DNA of 64,000 nucleotides from Boswellia sacra (lineage: Eukaryota; Streptophyta; Magnoliopsida; Sapindales; Burseraceae), in NCBI GenBank assembly GCA_013180625.2, contig SNVD02008000.1, forward strand, positions 124,001 to 188,000. Reading direction: 5' to 3'. The translations under genes and the position numbers were made by a program. Below, piece after piece: positions 22,943-36,353 of this stretch; position 1 is the stretch's first letter; every line of letters starts with the position of its first letter. Below the pieces are notes generated by a model. The model was given only the letters and a program-made list of their open reading frames with translations. It made no database searches and was not told the origin of the DNA.

Positions 22943-25900
22943 GATGATGGTGGCTCTTGGTCTGGTCTGGTCTGGTGTTGGACGGTGGTAGTAATTAGTA
23001 ATCATGTAAGATGTGGCTGGCGGCGGTGGCAGTGCTTTAAGGCCTTTGAATTGGTTTTGGTGGTGGATTTGATCGGATGGGCATCTAGCCAGTGATTATT
23101 TTGTTTGTACTTAGTATTTGGCCCAAAAACAAATGAGTATATAATTGCAAAAAAAATATTATGAGAAAAATTACCCTTAATTGCTCTTTGTATATTTGGT
23201 GGATCTATGTCATCCTCCCAATAAAGAGTAATTCTATTCAAGCCCTATCTATTAACTCTTTAATCTCCATTTCTAAAATAGATCTGGATAAAACTGAAGA
23301 ATTTTATCGTCCTATTTTCTAGTCATGTTACAATTTCCTTGGCTTTCCTTCCATAGAATTATTATAAATAACCCTATTCAACAATGATTTTAATCGTATT
23401 TTAATTTATTCGGAAAAAGAGAACCCTATTTAACTATGATTTTTAATCATATTTTAATTTATTCAGAAAAAGAGAATTGCAAAAATGTTCAAAGATCCGT
23501 AGAAAACCTTACCCAGCCTTGCTAAGTTTGAGGGTAGGAAATCTTTGATATTTAGGTTTTGGTGACAAAGAAGTCGTAGTATGGTTAGAACTCTAATTTT
23601 TATAGTGAGACAAATTAGAAGATTTGTGAAAATTTATCGTTTATCTCTAACTCCTGTTTTTTGCATTCTCATATATAGGGGGGAAAATCCAAGCTCAAAA
23701 TTGCAGATAAAGTTTGCAGATAATACAATAAATAAAAAAGTCAAGGCTTACAACAATTATATCAACTACTAAAGCAAAGAAAACATAAAGCTCACCCAGA
23801 CTTGTGAATCACAATTTTAGAAGATTGATGGTTGTAAAGTTTTTAAAGAGGGATGTTTCATGGTGTGATTCAAATATTTGTTATAACGTTTCTCCAAAAA
23901 AATTGCAAACATGATAAAGAAAAAGAACCAAGAAAGAAATTTGAAGTTCAAATTAAACTTATTACAAAATCATATTTGATAGAGTTATTTATGATTATTT
24001 TATTAAAGGGAGGTAGAATAAATTACGATTTCAAAGTAAGAGAATGATGTAACTATTATTTTTTTATGGTAATTTTATCCAAATCTAATTTGGAAACGCG
24101 GGTCGAAGAGTTTGTGATTTTTGAGCCTCGGTTAAGCTAAATTTTTGGGATTCTGTTCAAACAGTCGACAAACAATTATAAAGCAATGAAACAAAATCCC
24201 AAGCTCAAATCAAATCCACCAAGTGAACATGGCACCTCATAAGATCAGACCGGTTAGCACAGCCGATGACAGTATTTACTAAAAGTGTACTGCTACAAGA
24301 AATAAATACAATTTTCTTACACAAATTGATGAATTATCAAGGATGTGTTTTTTCTTAAACTCAAATTTTGTTTTATGTATTGCACATTTTTCAATCATTT
24401 TATATTCAATATTAACCACATGATCTTCTCAAAATTCAAAATAATTCAAAATCAATTACATATTCTTAAATCCTATTGAAAACAAAAATAAAATCACATA
24501 AAGCACACACCCTACACTTTTATTTTCACTGTTATCTTTCATCACTAAGTTAACTTTTTACATTAACAGCTTGTATAAGACTTCTTGACTCACAATTAAA
24601 CCAACAGGTTATGCTAAACTTTAGCAATTATCAGTAAAACTAGGCCAAGCTTCCCTTGGCATTCTTCATGGTGATCCCTTCCCAAGCTAAGTTGTAGCAA
24701 TCATGGTTTGATAATGGCAAAGAATTCAGAAAGGAAAAGAGGCAGCTGATCTTCTTCAATGCCTGAATTCTACTGTATCTTGTTATGCTTGAGCTTCTGC
24801 TGAGACATATTTTTGAAGGGAGAACCACTTTGAGATCCCAAAAACTCCAATACAAACAAACTGAACTTTCACAATGGTTCTACTCGCAAGAAGTTGATTC
24901 GGCAAAATTTGTGTAACAAATGAACCAAGCTAAGGCTGGACATAACATCATATAGGAAAAACCTCCATAAGTTCTACTCCAGTTTGGCACGAACCCAAGC
25001 AACTATTTATTCTCCATTGATTTATATCATAATACAATAGTTAACTTCCATTAAAATATGGGTAGTATCACCAATCTTCCCCTAATTTTTGGATTAAATG
25101 AAAAAGAAAATGACCATATAAAACAATGAAGCTATTCAAAGATACAGTTAGGAAAGATGACATAACATAAAATGATTACCACAGAATTTACTTCCTGAAA
25201 CTGAATACAAATTTTCCTAGCAAATGCATTTTAACAGTTTGTCTGCATGCAGGAAAATCCTCAGCAAGGAAAAAAAAAATTATGCATGAAAAAGTGTGAA
25301 AATATTTTAGGAAAGCATGGAGCATGTCACAAGGTTCAAAAGAAGAAATGAAATTGATATGGGAAGGGCCAAGCCATACCAGACCCACCATTTCAAAGTG
25401 AACGAACACAAATAAGAAAACATAATTGCGCTTAATTTCATTGCATATGAGGTAACACATCATGTGTAAGTTTTATCTTTGTTTAAGAAAATGATGCCTG
25501 AATCTGATACAGTAGCTAGGGATTTAATCAATCAAATTTGTTCACCCCAGCTTGCCAAAATTACCGTAAAGACAATATTTTTAATTAGTCTCAACTTGCA
25601 GAACTATAATCATCAACTAGCATGTCAACATATAAATAGGTAACGCCCAGAGCAAGAAACAAAAAAAGATACCCTTCTTTACAGAAAAGGCATCACAGTT
25701 AAAAGCTAGCTTACCTAACACATCAGCAGAAGGCAGGAGAGTTCGTTCATTCACATTGCAACCAAGTGTAGCCACCCATTAACCTGTTTAACAATGAAGT
25801 ACAAGCTGAGGAACTCTTAAGGCTTCACAGTTCTGCTACAATCAAGCCGCCTGCTGATGAATTAGCTTCATACATACTACTCCACAGATTCTTAGAGGAT

Positions 25901-27197
25901 TCACTGAATCAGCTTCATAAGGATTGGCCATACAAATCCCTTTAGCTATTGAGCTAATTCAAATTTCATGGTAGAAGAGTAAGATTTCAGTGTGTTGGCT
26001 GTAGAATCTTATCTCAATCAGGAAACATGAATTTCTTGACAAATGTCTCTTACAAAGTGATTATTGGAAGAAATCTCAGAGGCCTAAAATTATGCCTCGT
26101 TTATTTGCCTCAACAACTTCCACAAAATTTGTTGTGCAGCACTCGTATTCAGAATGGTATAACATGCATGGTTCTGAACAATCCAAGTCCTGTAGGCAAC
26201 TCAAGTCTTACAGGAGCAAAGTAGCTAAGCTTAAAGTTAGAAGAATTGCTTTCTGATAATGAATAGCCAAATTCTCATAAACAGAACTCGTCAACAAGTT
26301 TATGAATCCCAGGTATTGTTCATAACACTTCAAAAAGGATTTATGAGTTTGGTGTAAAATGCAAGAAATAGAAAGATAAATTAGAATAAAAACAGTTTTC
26401 ACATGCATTTCAAGTAGAATCAGAATCTGATTACAAGTAGCTGAATCGCAGGAAGAGTTCTGCCCTCTGTTGGAATAGAAATACCTCTCCTTTAGCTTTC
26501 AGCAGCAGTATTAGCGCCAAAATATCGTAAAAAATATTTTAGAAAGACATAAATTACCTCAACCTACCTGAACCAAAACCCAATTTTGACTAACATTTTC
26601 TTAAGTAATATAAAATTAAGAACTGGCAGGGGCACAGAAGCTATACATCCAATCCATAAATATTAATCTCCCGTCAGATTTTGAAGCAAAGTTTGATGAT
26701 GATACGATAGAGCAAGATTCCCAGTTCCAGGTTCATATGGTCAACTTAAATAGTAGTATATTGCAGATTTGTCAAGCTTATTATCCATCACAACACAAGA
26801 ATCATGCACACCAAACCAACAATAAAAGTAAAAAAATAAAAAATAAAAAAAAATAGTAATAAGTATGAATCTGACCCAATCAATTCCAATTCATTTATAA
26901 ATATAACATCTAATCAAAGAGCATGATAGACAGCTGAAACACAACGTGCTTTGCTTTTGCTTATCATCAGTTGCCCAGAAAATCATCATCTAAAAATCTC
27001 CTAATTTTCCTTGTCTCAAACAAAACTTGAGGACACACTTATCTATTGGCTCTAGATAAATGAACCCAAAAATTGCCTCTTCTATGACAATAACAATCTC
27101 CCAAACCCACTTGGCAAAATCCGACTCAAATTGGTAAAATTAATAGTTAATCCTACAATTTAAAATAAATAAAAAATCTAAAATACCCCCTTTGTCA
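22943..27197. other. Intergenic DNA between L20 and ribose-5-phosphate isomerase
   Basis: No recognisable gene. It contains a direct duplication of about 52 bp (23370-23421 and 23422-23474) with a few differences. A less AT-rich stretch (about 24600-26500) has short open frames on both strands (for example 24640-24855 minus and 26027-26224 plus) that match no family I know. The right end includes the 3' UTR of the isomerase gene. Confidence 0.5.
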
Positions 27198-27986
27198 TCA
27201 CTTATTCTTGATTGTAACTCCAAGCTCCCCTGCAACAATCACAGTAGTAGCCATGTCAAGAAACATCCCATGCTCCACCACTCCAGCAAGCCTCAAGATT
27301 GCATCGCTCGCCACCCTCAAATCCCCAATATCTTTCTTGAAATACAAGTCAACAATGTAATTCCCGTTATCAGTAACAAACGGTTGCTCGAAAGCGGCGG
27401 CGGTTCTGAGCCTCGCAACGCACCCGCAATCTTCAAACAAGTCTTGCAATCTCTTCGCCGTGAATTTCCAACAAAACGGCACCACTTCGACCGGCATGGC
27501 GAGCCCGCTACCGCCCAAATGAGTCACGAGCTTCGACTCGTCGACAATCACCACAAACTTCTTGCAAACACTCTCCACCATTTTCTCCCGCAGCAGCGAC
27601 CCGCCGCGGCCCTTCACCAAGTTCATAAAGGGGTCGACCTCGTCAGCGCCGTCGATGGCCAAGTCGATGACGGGGTGGGAGTCGAGATCCGACAAGGGAA
27701 TGCCGAGCGAGAGGGCCTGTTCGTGGGTCTTCTTGGAGGTGGGTATTCCAACAATGTTCTTAAGCTTGCCTTGGCGGAGCAACTCACCGATTCTGTCGAC
27801 GGCGTGCTTGGCGGTGGAGCCGGTGCCGAGGCCGAGGACCATGCCGGATTCAACGAATTCGACGGCCTTGTAGGCGGCGATTTTTTTGAGCTCGTCTTGG
27901 GTGAGAATAACGGGAGGAGGAGACAAGGAGGGTTCCATGGGGGTTGGAGCTTCTGGGGATAGCAACTGGGGAAAGGCAATGGCCAT
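27198..27986 (-). CDS. RPI1: Ribose-5-phosphate isomerase A (cytosolic type)
   Basis: A single-exon frame of 262 residues on the minus strand. It interconverts ribose-5-phosphate and ribulose-5-phosphate in the pentose phosphate pathway and so feeds nucleotide and cell-wall sugar supply. Visible RpiA motifs are the phosphate-binding GTGSTA (54-59), DGADEVD (112-118) and KGRGGSLLREK (125-135). By alignment spacing the catalytic set is D112, D115, K125 and E134, matching E. coli D81, D84, K94 and E103. The start is the ATG at 27986; the frame is open upstream but has no earlier ATG. A short Pro/Ser-rich N-terminus of about 25 residues does not look like a plastid transit peptide, so it resembles the cytosolic Arabidopsis pair RPI1 (RSW10) and RPI2; the symbol is given by that resemblance and by gene order. 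A TATA box lies about 245 bp upstream. Codon use is much more GC-rich than the surroundings. Confidence 0.96.
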   Translation of the reverse strand: MAIAFPQLLSPEAPTPMEPSLSPPPVILTQDELKKIAAYKAVEFVESGMVLGLGTGSTAKHAVDRIGELLRQGKLKNIVGIPTSKKTHEQALSLGIPLSDLDSHPVIDLAIDGADEVDPFMNLVKGRGGSLLREKMVESVCKKFVVIVDESKLVTHLGGSGLAMPVEVVPFCWKFTAKRLQDLFEDCGCVARLRTAAAFEQPFVTDNGNYIVDLYFKKDIGDLRVASDAILRLAGVVEHGMFLDMATTVIVAGELGVTIKNK

Positions 27987-28229
27987 GATTGCTTTTGCAG
28001 AAAGAACAAAAAAAAAAATCTGAAAGTGGGTTTTGGAATTTGGAGGATGAATCGAAGAAGAAAACAAAAAAGTTTTGAACTTGATTGAAAACGTTCAAGG
28101 ATTAATTTACAAGAGATCAGATTAGATTAGATTAGATTGGATAGGGCAAGGAAAAGGTAAAGGCAGACGAGGGGAGGAGGATTGGTTTTGCTTGGCTGTG
28201 GTGGAGGAGAAGGCGTGAAGGTTTTGGCT

Positions 28230-28237
28230 TATTTATA
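28230..28237 (-). promoter_or_regulatory. TATA box of the ribose-5-phosphate isomerase gene
   Basis: The minus strand reads TATAAATA about 245 bp upstream of the start codon. It implies transcription from roughly 28205 and a leader of about 220 bases. Confidence 0.6.
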
Positions 28238-28259
28238 AAGGGGAGGAAGCTCGCAGCCA

Positions 28260-30660
28260 AGCAAAATCAAAGGTGGAGGAAAAAAAGGCTGAAATTCCAA
28301 AAGCCTTTTTATTTATTAAATTGAATTCATTGATTGAGTAATAAAATAAAATATGAGGAGGAGGCGGAGAACGAAGAAGAGAAAGTGAGAGATGATGAGC
28401 AGAGTCTGAGTCTCCTAGTGAGAATTTAATTTTTTATCTTGATTCTTGAACCCCCTCTCCATCCCTTGAGCTTTTCCATACGATTTTGTCGTGTTTGTTA
28501 CCTATTTTTCTTTCCTCGTCATAAATTTAGGGTTTTTTAAATAGTTAAATTGTTTTTGGAATTATTTTTACTTATTTAAAATAGATTAATAAGTGCTTCT
28601 CCGAAAACCTTTTTTTCTTTTTTTTTACCGGCTTCCACTAAAAAAAAGTACTTGCAAATTTTCTTTTTCATTTTAGGTAAAGTATTTAATGGGCATTTTC
28701 CAAAATGTGTATAGAAAATTGACATGTTTATACGAAATGCGAAATAAAATACCACTCATATCATAGATTGAATTAAAAATAAATGGACAGGAAAAGAAAT
28801 AGAATTGGTTTTGCAAGAGCAACAGGTTTTGGACATATCGTGGGAAGAGGGGAGGAGACGGTGACTCGTTTGGAAGTCAAGCTGTTTGAAGTTGTTACCA
28901 GTTACGAGCAATAGACGGGTTACAGCAAGAGCTTGTTGGACACGATGATGCGGCACCCACTCGGTCCATCCACGTTGGCCTATCCGATTGTTGATAAGTC
29001 TTGTCGAATAGATATTTCCCAACCAAAAAATAAATAAATACCAACAGATTTTAGGCCTGGATTTCGTTTTCTTTGTCAATGTTTACGAAACTTCCACTCC
29101 CCTCCTCTCCTGCCGGTGGACTCATTTTGTTCTCTTTTTAACTCAATTTACGAAAATTTTCTCCACCTAGGAATTCCGATGTCGAAGCGTACATGGACTG
29201 TTATACGAGAAATTGTGAGGTTCACGTATACGATATTCCACGTTTCTAATTTATTATCATTTAATAAGAATTATTTGATTCCCAAAGTATCAAATTTTCT
29301 TAAGTTTAGTTTGTTTTCCTACCATTGGTTGATTCCTAATTACTAAGTTTTTTATTGAACTAGGAGACGTGTTTAAGTCATGTTTCACTTAGAATAATGT
29401 TAGGTTATGACATAATTCTAATTCACTTTAGGACAACTTGTAATTAGTGTACCTCTTATTAGTTGAAATATAATTAGCGCACCAATATATGAGAAATTGT
29501 CAAGTCTAAGGTGTTACACGTTCCTAATTTGTTGCCACCTGATGATAGTTATTTACGTTTAAGAAAACCAAGTAAACAAGAAAGAAAGCAGCAACCATAT
29601 ATATAGATGATGTCAAAGGAAGGGAACACGCAACGCTTAAGCATGTAGAGAGAAAATCATTAGTGCGTCTATCACGTATTGTTAGATCATGCAGTGTTTA
29701 AATTGATTAAGCGATCACATGAGTATGTAATGTTTGTTACGAGAGTTTGGTTGTGATTTATTCAACACATAGTGTTGTATGTGCACCGTTTGAAACACAA
29801 ACAAGTTTACGCTGAAGTGAGAACAAGTTTTATATAGACTTGACATCAATAGTAAATGGAGTTTATTAAAGAGTAAGTCTAAGGATCTTGTAAACCAGAC
29901 AATCAACATTATCGGTTACACTCTGATTTAACTGTTTCTATTATATTCCGTGTGACAATCCTACAACTACCCTTCCTAACAGAAATTATCACCAAGGATC
30001 TGCTATGGGAAGTCTCAGGATACTATATATGTGGGTATTAAAAGACCAATCATAATCATCCATAATAAAAAAGCCTCGATGATTAGACCAATGAAAAATA
30101 GAGATTTGTGTACAACAGTGTTTGTTAATAGTATTGGTGGTGTTGGTTATGTTTATAATTATGTTTAAGGATATTTTGTTATACAAATATAATTAATCAA
30201 GTCAACTATTAGATTAAAGCATCAGGAAATAAATAGAGTTATACTATTTAGTCCTAACTTTAACCCCTTTTTTTTTGACAATTTTAGCTTAAGATAAATT
30301 TACCAAAAATGGCAAAAGAACTTCTAAATGCATATATTTTATTTCCTAGATCTAAAACTCTATTTCTATTAAAATAACAATTTATATACGCACTCACCAA
30401 ATTTGACTAGATAAAAATCTCGAAATACAAATTTGATTTGATAAATATATATACAGCCAACTCACAATAACCACTCATGATCATCTTAATCTTATCATTC
30501 ACAACACTTAAACATGATTGATCAATATTATTGCATAAACATCTAACACCTTTTATTTTTTATTTTTTTTTAAAGAAAATTTTGTTTAACTAGCCGACCC
30601 TACCATTCTCACTTCTTGTTTCATCAAGATTGGTTGGATAATGGCACATCTCAATTTCTG
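28260..30660. other. Intergenic DNA without a recognised gene
   Basis: Mostly AT-rich. A more GC-rich patch (28800-29080) carries a 107-codon minus-strand frame with no family resemblance. No terminal repeats or RNA genes were seen. Confidence 0.45.
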
Positions 30661-30746
30661 CCCATCGTTGCCCAGCAAACTACAGCTTTCAGCTCCCGTT
30701 CGCTAATGCTGACATGGACCATTGCCTGGAGTAAGAAAGAGCTGCA

Positions 30747-31002
30747 AAGATCCTTCAAAAAACTTGTTGTCGCTTGAATCGCAAGCCCCCCAAATTGCAG
30801 GTTTTCCTCGATGATTTTCCTAGACATGATTGTTGATATAGTTTTGAAATCACTTCCAATCTTTTATGAGAGATTGAAGAATGAAAAGGATGGTGATCAT
30901 AAAATGGGATCATGTTTCATAGTTGCGATTCCTAAATCTCTTCCTATGGAAAACTATTTCCTTCCTGCGGGTTTGGTTCACTTCGTTTTTTATTACTTTT
31001 AA
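30747..31002 (+). pseudogene. SABATH-family methyltransferase fragment
   Basis: One frame reads KILQKTCCRLNRKPPKLQVFLDDFP up to about 30830; a shifted frame continues with LKSLPIFYERLKNEKDGDHK and MGSCFIVAIPKS...HFV. These match in order the region after the SAM-binding motif of salicylate/jasmonate-type carboxyl methyltransferases (family pattern: KTCQRLNRKPP, QVFLNDLP, FKSLPSFYEKL, GSCFIAAMPGSF, LHFVHSSY). A frameshift, a TGA, and loss of both the N-terminal substrate-binding part and the C-terminal half make it non-functional. Upstream bases from about 30670 may be further degraded coding sequence. It has no intact neighbour of the family here. Confidence 0.78.
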
Positions 31003-31009
31003 TGAGTTA

Positions 31010-34000
31010 ATTGATCAAAATATATAGTATAAACTAAAAACTCAGTAAAATATACAATACAAACTAAAAACTCAGTTACTGAAGAGAAGTCCTAAAATAA
31101 TGTAGGTGGATGTAATAAAAAACTTTAGTTATTCATTAGAATGGTATTTAGCGAATCAAGTGTGATCTAACGAGAAAAACATTGGGATTTAAAATTTGTA
31201 ATTTGGTGTATTTAAAAATAAGGGTTAAAAATATAGAAAATGAGGGCTAAATAGAACATCTCAATAAATAAATATTATGGGTTAAGCAATGCATACACCA
31301 TGCATCCTTAAATAATATATGAAACAATCTTTGATACAGTTATTCCATATATAAATTTGATAACATTGTCTAAATATATATAGAAATAGACTTCTTAGTA
31401 TTTTTATTAAAATTGAAATATAAGATGATACAAATAAATTAGAAAGATATATATATATATATAAACCTTGCAATTGCTAAACTAAATAAAAGAATGCAAA
31501 TAAATAAATTATATATTGTTTGGACATTTGATATATATGGTTTTAATTTCAATTTTAGAATTCCCACTATCAGCCTAAACAAATTTTAAGTAATCCTATT
31601 TAATAAGTATTTAAGACCATAATTAATTAGGTTAATTAACCGTGCCTAACCCTAATCCAATCTTAAGCTTCGACTAGTATGGTTTTAGGATATGGTATTC
31701 AACGAATCTTAGTTAACAGGGCATTCGTATCGATGTTGAGATTTGGTATTTAATGAGTTTTAGCTAGCCAACGCCGTTTTTTTTTTTAATAGTGTGTCTC
31801 GAGTTAACACCTTCGAGACTATAAAATGTCCCTTAAAATTGTAAACTTTTATTATTTATCAACAAATTATTTTTCTTAAAATTGTAGTCAGTAAATGTAA
31901 CATCAACTGATTTTTATAATAAAACGATTATAAAAATCAAGTTGTTTACAACGTTAAGACTACCCCATTAATCTTATGGACTTTATGATTTTACGAATGA
32001 TGTTTTTAAAGTAACATTAAAATGTGTTATTGAATTAAAAATAGTTATGATATTGCAATAGTTACTAATATATATTTAAATATTAATTTTCTTAGGATTC
32101 TTAATATATTCTTCTTTTACTAAGCTCTAATTAAACATGGTTTGATTTGGAAGCATACACACCTTGGACATAACTAAAACAAGATTATCCAAAACAAAAA
32201 ATTACTAAAAACAAAAAATGGTGAGTCTCGTTAAATCGCCAATATACGTAACCACAATCTTCCAAAATTTAATGAAATAATTATATATATATATATACAT
32301 GTCTATATTATAATAAATAATGAATTGTGTACAAAATAAACACAGATCCATTTCATTGTCGTGTTAATATCAATAATGTTGCATAACCGTTATTTCATTG
32401 TAATGAAGGTGAGTAACATCCCTCATCAAGCTAATAAGCTTTTTTTTTTAAATCAAAAAATACCTAAAATTTAAGTGTGGATTACAAAAAATGACTCTAT
32501 TTCTAATATCATGACTTTCTATCGAGTGTCAAACATTATTAGATGTGGAATAAGGTCATAACATAAAATGTAATGGGACATAATTATTTATCAAAAGAGT
32601 TTATTTATCAAAAGAGTCCCTTAATTTGAAGCCTTTTTTTAATTCTCCTTATTTATTCCATTTAGAGCATAAGCTAAATTACTTCATAATATTACATTCA
32701 AAGATCATTTTATAAGACTTTCCAACTAATTAATTTCATTTTTAATTGGAAATAATATTTAAATTCTAATCGAAAAAACATTCCATAATGTTATTAACAA
32801 TCTGTATTATCGTTGATATCGTGTGCTTCAAGATAATGAATAGAATATGAACAAATAGAATGTGCTAATAACCACTGACTTTTAAATCGTTTTAATGTTA
32901 TTACAAAACTATATATACTCATCATTCATTGGACCAAATTAATTAAATAATCGGATCAAAACTATACTATAAAAATTGTATTACCATATAAAATTTATAA
33001 ATTATAATAAACGAAACATAGTGTTAATTAAATAAAGTCGTTGCTTTTCAAATTGTCCTTTAAGTGGGCCAATGTGAACGGAATCGATTAGCTGCTTATA
33101 AAATAATAACCAATAACGACAAAGAAGGCATGATGCTTGTTGCTCTCTTATCTCAATTCGCCGCATATTCCAATTCCAAATCAATGGTTATCGTTTCGAG
33201 GGTTTAAATATTATTTATTATTTCATTGATTTTCTTGGTGCCTTCGAAGATGTAAGAAGCATATTTTATATTCTATGGTACATCGGACAATTCTATTGTT
33301 TTATTATCTTTATTGTGAAAATTATGATTTGAACAGTCATGTGTTATATTATTCAGATTAAATTCGATTAACAATATGAATAATTTTAAATTTTAATTAA
33401 TATAACGTGGACCCGTTTATTACAAGATCAATTTGAATGGAACTGATGATCGATGTCAGAATTTAATGAAAGCGCATATAGAATGAAGTTTTTGTATGGA
33501 ACGAATGGAGATTCAAATTATTTGACTAATTAATTTGTAGAATCAAGGTATAAACTTTGAAACCAAAGATTTAACACTGATTTACTAGGCTTATTCAAGT
33601 GTTTGAATTGAATCAAATGGGTCGTTTCATAAAAATACATGTAATCTCAAAATAAATTATAAGAAATTATATACGTTGATCATATATAAGTTAATAAAAG
33701 TGGCACACCTATTCCGGAGATGACAATTAAAATTGAAACTTAGAAGAAGAATTAATAACACCAAGAACAATCAACAAAGAGTGACATTAAAACCATAGGT
33801 GGTGCCAAACTATACTAAATGCAATCTCAATAACCTAAATATTAATACATAACTTTGGATAAAAAGGTCGAATTATGGCCTAAACATACAGTAATTAAAT
33901 TACATGATGAGCAAATGTTCATAAAAAAAAAAATTTCCTAGATGTAAAAGTGTTGGCAACAATCAAATTTAATAAAGTAGGCGGCGCCTAGTAATTAAAT

Positions 34001-34705
34001 TAAAATATTATTTAAATTTTTTTCCTGGGGTTTGATGTTAAAAAAACAAAAAAAAAAAAGAAAAAAGAGAAGGATCGTCCAAAGTGACAAAGATCACTGA
34101 GAGAATCTGCATTTCATGATCATGATGCTTTACATAGAATTTTCAAAGCATCTCTTTTATTGGGAAAGTCAGTGGCTTGGCTTTTCGCCTTCACCACATT
34201 TTCCGTCGCATGCGCGTGGGCCATGCCATCTCCCCTGCATTTCCATGCCCATATATACACCCACTATTACTGCAATTTTTTTTCCTCAGATTTGAGGGTC
34301 CACCGTATCATTGTTTTATAATCTATGTTAAATATGATAGGATGTTATACTTTCAGTTAAATCTTATAATCAATTAACAAGTTTGTATTATCTAATTTTT
34401 AATCAATTATAACTATAATTAACTGTTTTTATAAATTAATATTATCGAAATTAAAAAGTATTATTTTAAGAAGGTTTTTGATCTACCAAATGAATAAATA
34501 ATTTATTAGTTTATTAATAAATAATTAATAAGTAATTTAAGAAATATTTTTATATTTTATCCCAATAAAAATGACATATTGATATAATCACCTATTAAAT
34601 AAGAGATTATTTAACTAATTATGATATTTATGTTTTATCAATTGTCCCCTAAAACAGGCTTTAAGCAATGCTAATCTTAAATAATTAACTATCTACTACA
34701 ATATG

Positions 34706-34760
<55 letters not shown>

Positions 34761-34882
34761 TTTGTTATAAAAAAAAAAGATAAGGTTAAGGTCAATGTAG
34801 AGACAATGAAAAAAAAAACTTTAAACACATATTTTCAAAATAGCTTAATTGAGAAAACAAGAGTTGTCAATAAGAAAACTCC

Positions 34883-34915
<33 letters not shown>

Positions 34916-35115
34916 GTTACACGTTTCTTATTTTATGTATTTAATCAATTATTAATTTATATTTTTATGAGATACTAAATAATTTTAAAAAATTAATATT
35001 TTATAAATTTAGCGAGATTATTGATTCAATATAGAAGCTCTAGCCGAGATCAGAAGATTTTATTATCTAAGTGAAGTTATTGATGCATGGAATATCAATA
35101 AATAATAAGATTTTC
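31010..35115. other. AT-rich intergenic DNA with simple repeats
   Basis: No gene recognised. Simple repeats are a 17-bp perfect duplication (32584-32617), a (TA)n tract at about 34711-34757 and a (TTA)n tract at about 34885-34917. A near-duplicate of about 30 bp containing ACTAAAAACTCAGT occurs at about 31020-31076. Confidence 0.5.
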
Positions 35116-35136
35116 GATTGCTCATTATGTTATTGT

Positions 35137-35377
35137 CGGGGAATTACCCTGGCACTCCCGTTAGATCCCAAAAGATAGATAAAAAATAACACTCGCCTCC
35201 CCCGACAGTACCAGCCGTTAGTGAGATCAGTCAAATGTAATTAATTTAGCAGTGCAGTGACTAAATTACCCTCACTTGAGTTTCTTCTTCTTCTTCCTCT
35301 TCCTCCTCTCTCCCTCCGTCTCCTTCAATTCTAATGCTACTTCACAGACACAATTCAACAAACACCTCATGGGCGAC
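35137..35377. repeat. Left inverted arm of the MULE-like element
   Basis: About 241 bp, pairing with 36354-36585. The middle is a pyrimidine-rich TTCTTC/CTCCTC run that mirrors the GAAGAA/GGAGGA run of the right arm. Confidence 0.8.
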
Positions 35378-35532
35378 AAAATGAAAATAAAATCACAATC
35401 TACTTCTTTAATATTAAACCCATTCACTCATAACACCAAAAGCAGTACATACTTATAAACAAATTATATAAAGAAGAAACTGATGAAGCTTAGATCAAAT
35501 TAAAATTTAAAACACTAGTTTGCTGCAGAATG

Positions 35533-35603
35533 AGTCACGCAACTTTCACTCAGATTACGTGAAATTTAAATATAAAGATATAATTATTGGCGTTGCGTGA
35601 CTC
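35533..35603. repeat. Short inverted repeat inside the MULE-like element
   Basis: GAGTCACGCAAC near 35533 is mirrored by GTTGCGTGACTC near 35592, a perfect 12-bp inverted pair around about 48 bp. It may be a nested insertion or a hairpin. Confidence 0.55.
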
Positions 35604-36353
35604 TTTAACAATGTTGTTTGTTATAATCAGCAACTGAACTAAGCTTCGTTATTATTATTAATTATTTGTTGTTTGGCCTAACAAGCTGCTGATGGATCGG
35701 GCTTTCGGAGTTCCAAGCTTCATTCTTCTCTCCGTGGTCATCATCAATAGTTTCTGATCATCTTTGTTGCTGGTGGTGTAATCTTTGTGGGTGCAAATTA
35801 ATAGTAAAACGGAATCAACAAAAATGTTATCTTTAGACTACATTAAACACGAACCAAACCATTTTCGTTGTTCTGGGTTTGAGCTAGTTGAGGAACATAA
35901 GCAGCAGCATCAGGAGGAGAATCAAAGCCATTGTTGTCGGCTCCAATCGGTTGATTTCGATGATCAGGCGGCTAAGGAAGGAAGGTGAGAGTCTTACGAG
36001 GTTGTTGGGTGATGCGGGTCATGCTTGCAGTGAAGTTGCACCATCGGAGACCGGTTGAAATGGGGATCTTAGACAGGAAAAGGTGTGAGAGATGAGAGAG
36101 GCAAAAGCACCTCTCTTTTCCTAATCCTCATTGGTGCAAGCAACGACAACACCACTATAGAATAAAGATTTGATTGTTTGGAGAAGATTACAAAGATAGA
36201 AGAGGAAGATGAAGTAATAATAAGCCAAAAATCAATACAAAAACAAGGTCAGATTTTCGGACAGAAAATAGAATAGAAAAAAAGGAAAGGAAATAAAGAA
36301 AATGAAAGAGGACAGTTGCGATCACTGTAGTCTCGGTCGCGAGGGCGGTCGAA

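Noticed and set aside
27192..27962. 256-codon plus-strand frame opposite the ribose-5-phosphate isomerase
   Set aside because: It is the antisense shadow of a GC-rich gene and has no family resemblance, while the minus strand has all RpiA motifs.
28756..29079. 107-codon minus-strand frame
   Set aside because: It has no recognisable domain, promoter or splice context. I could not support it as a gene.
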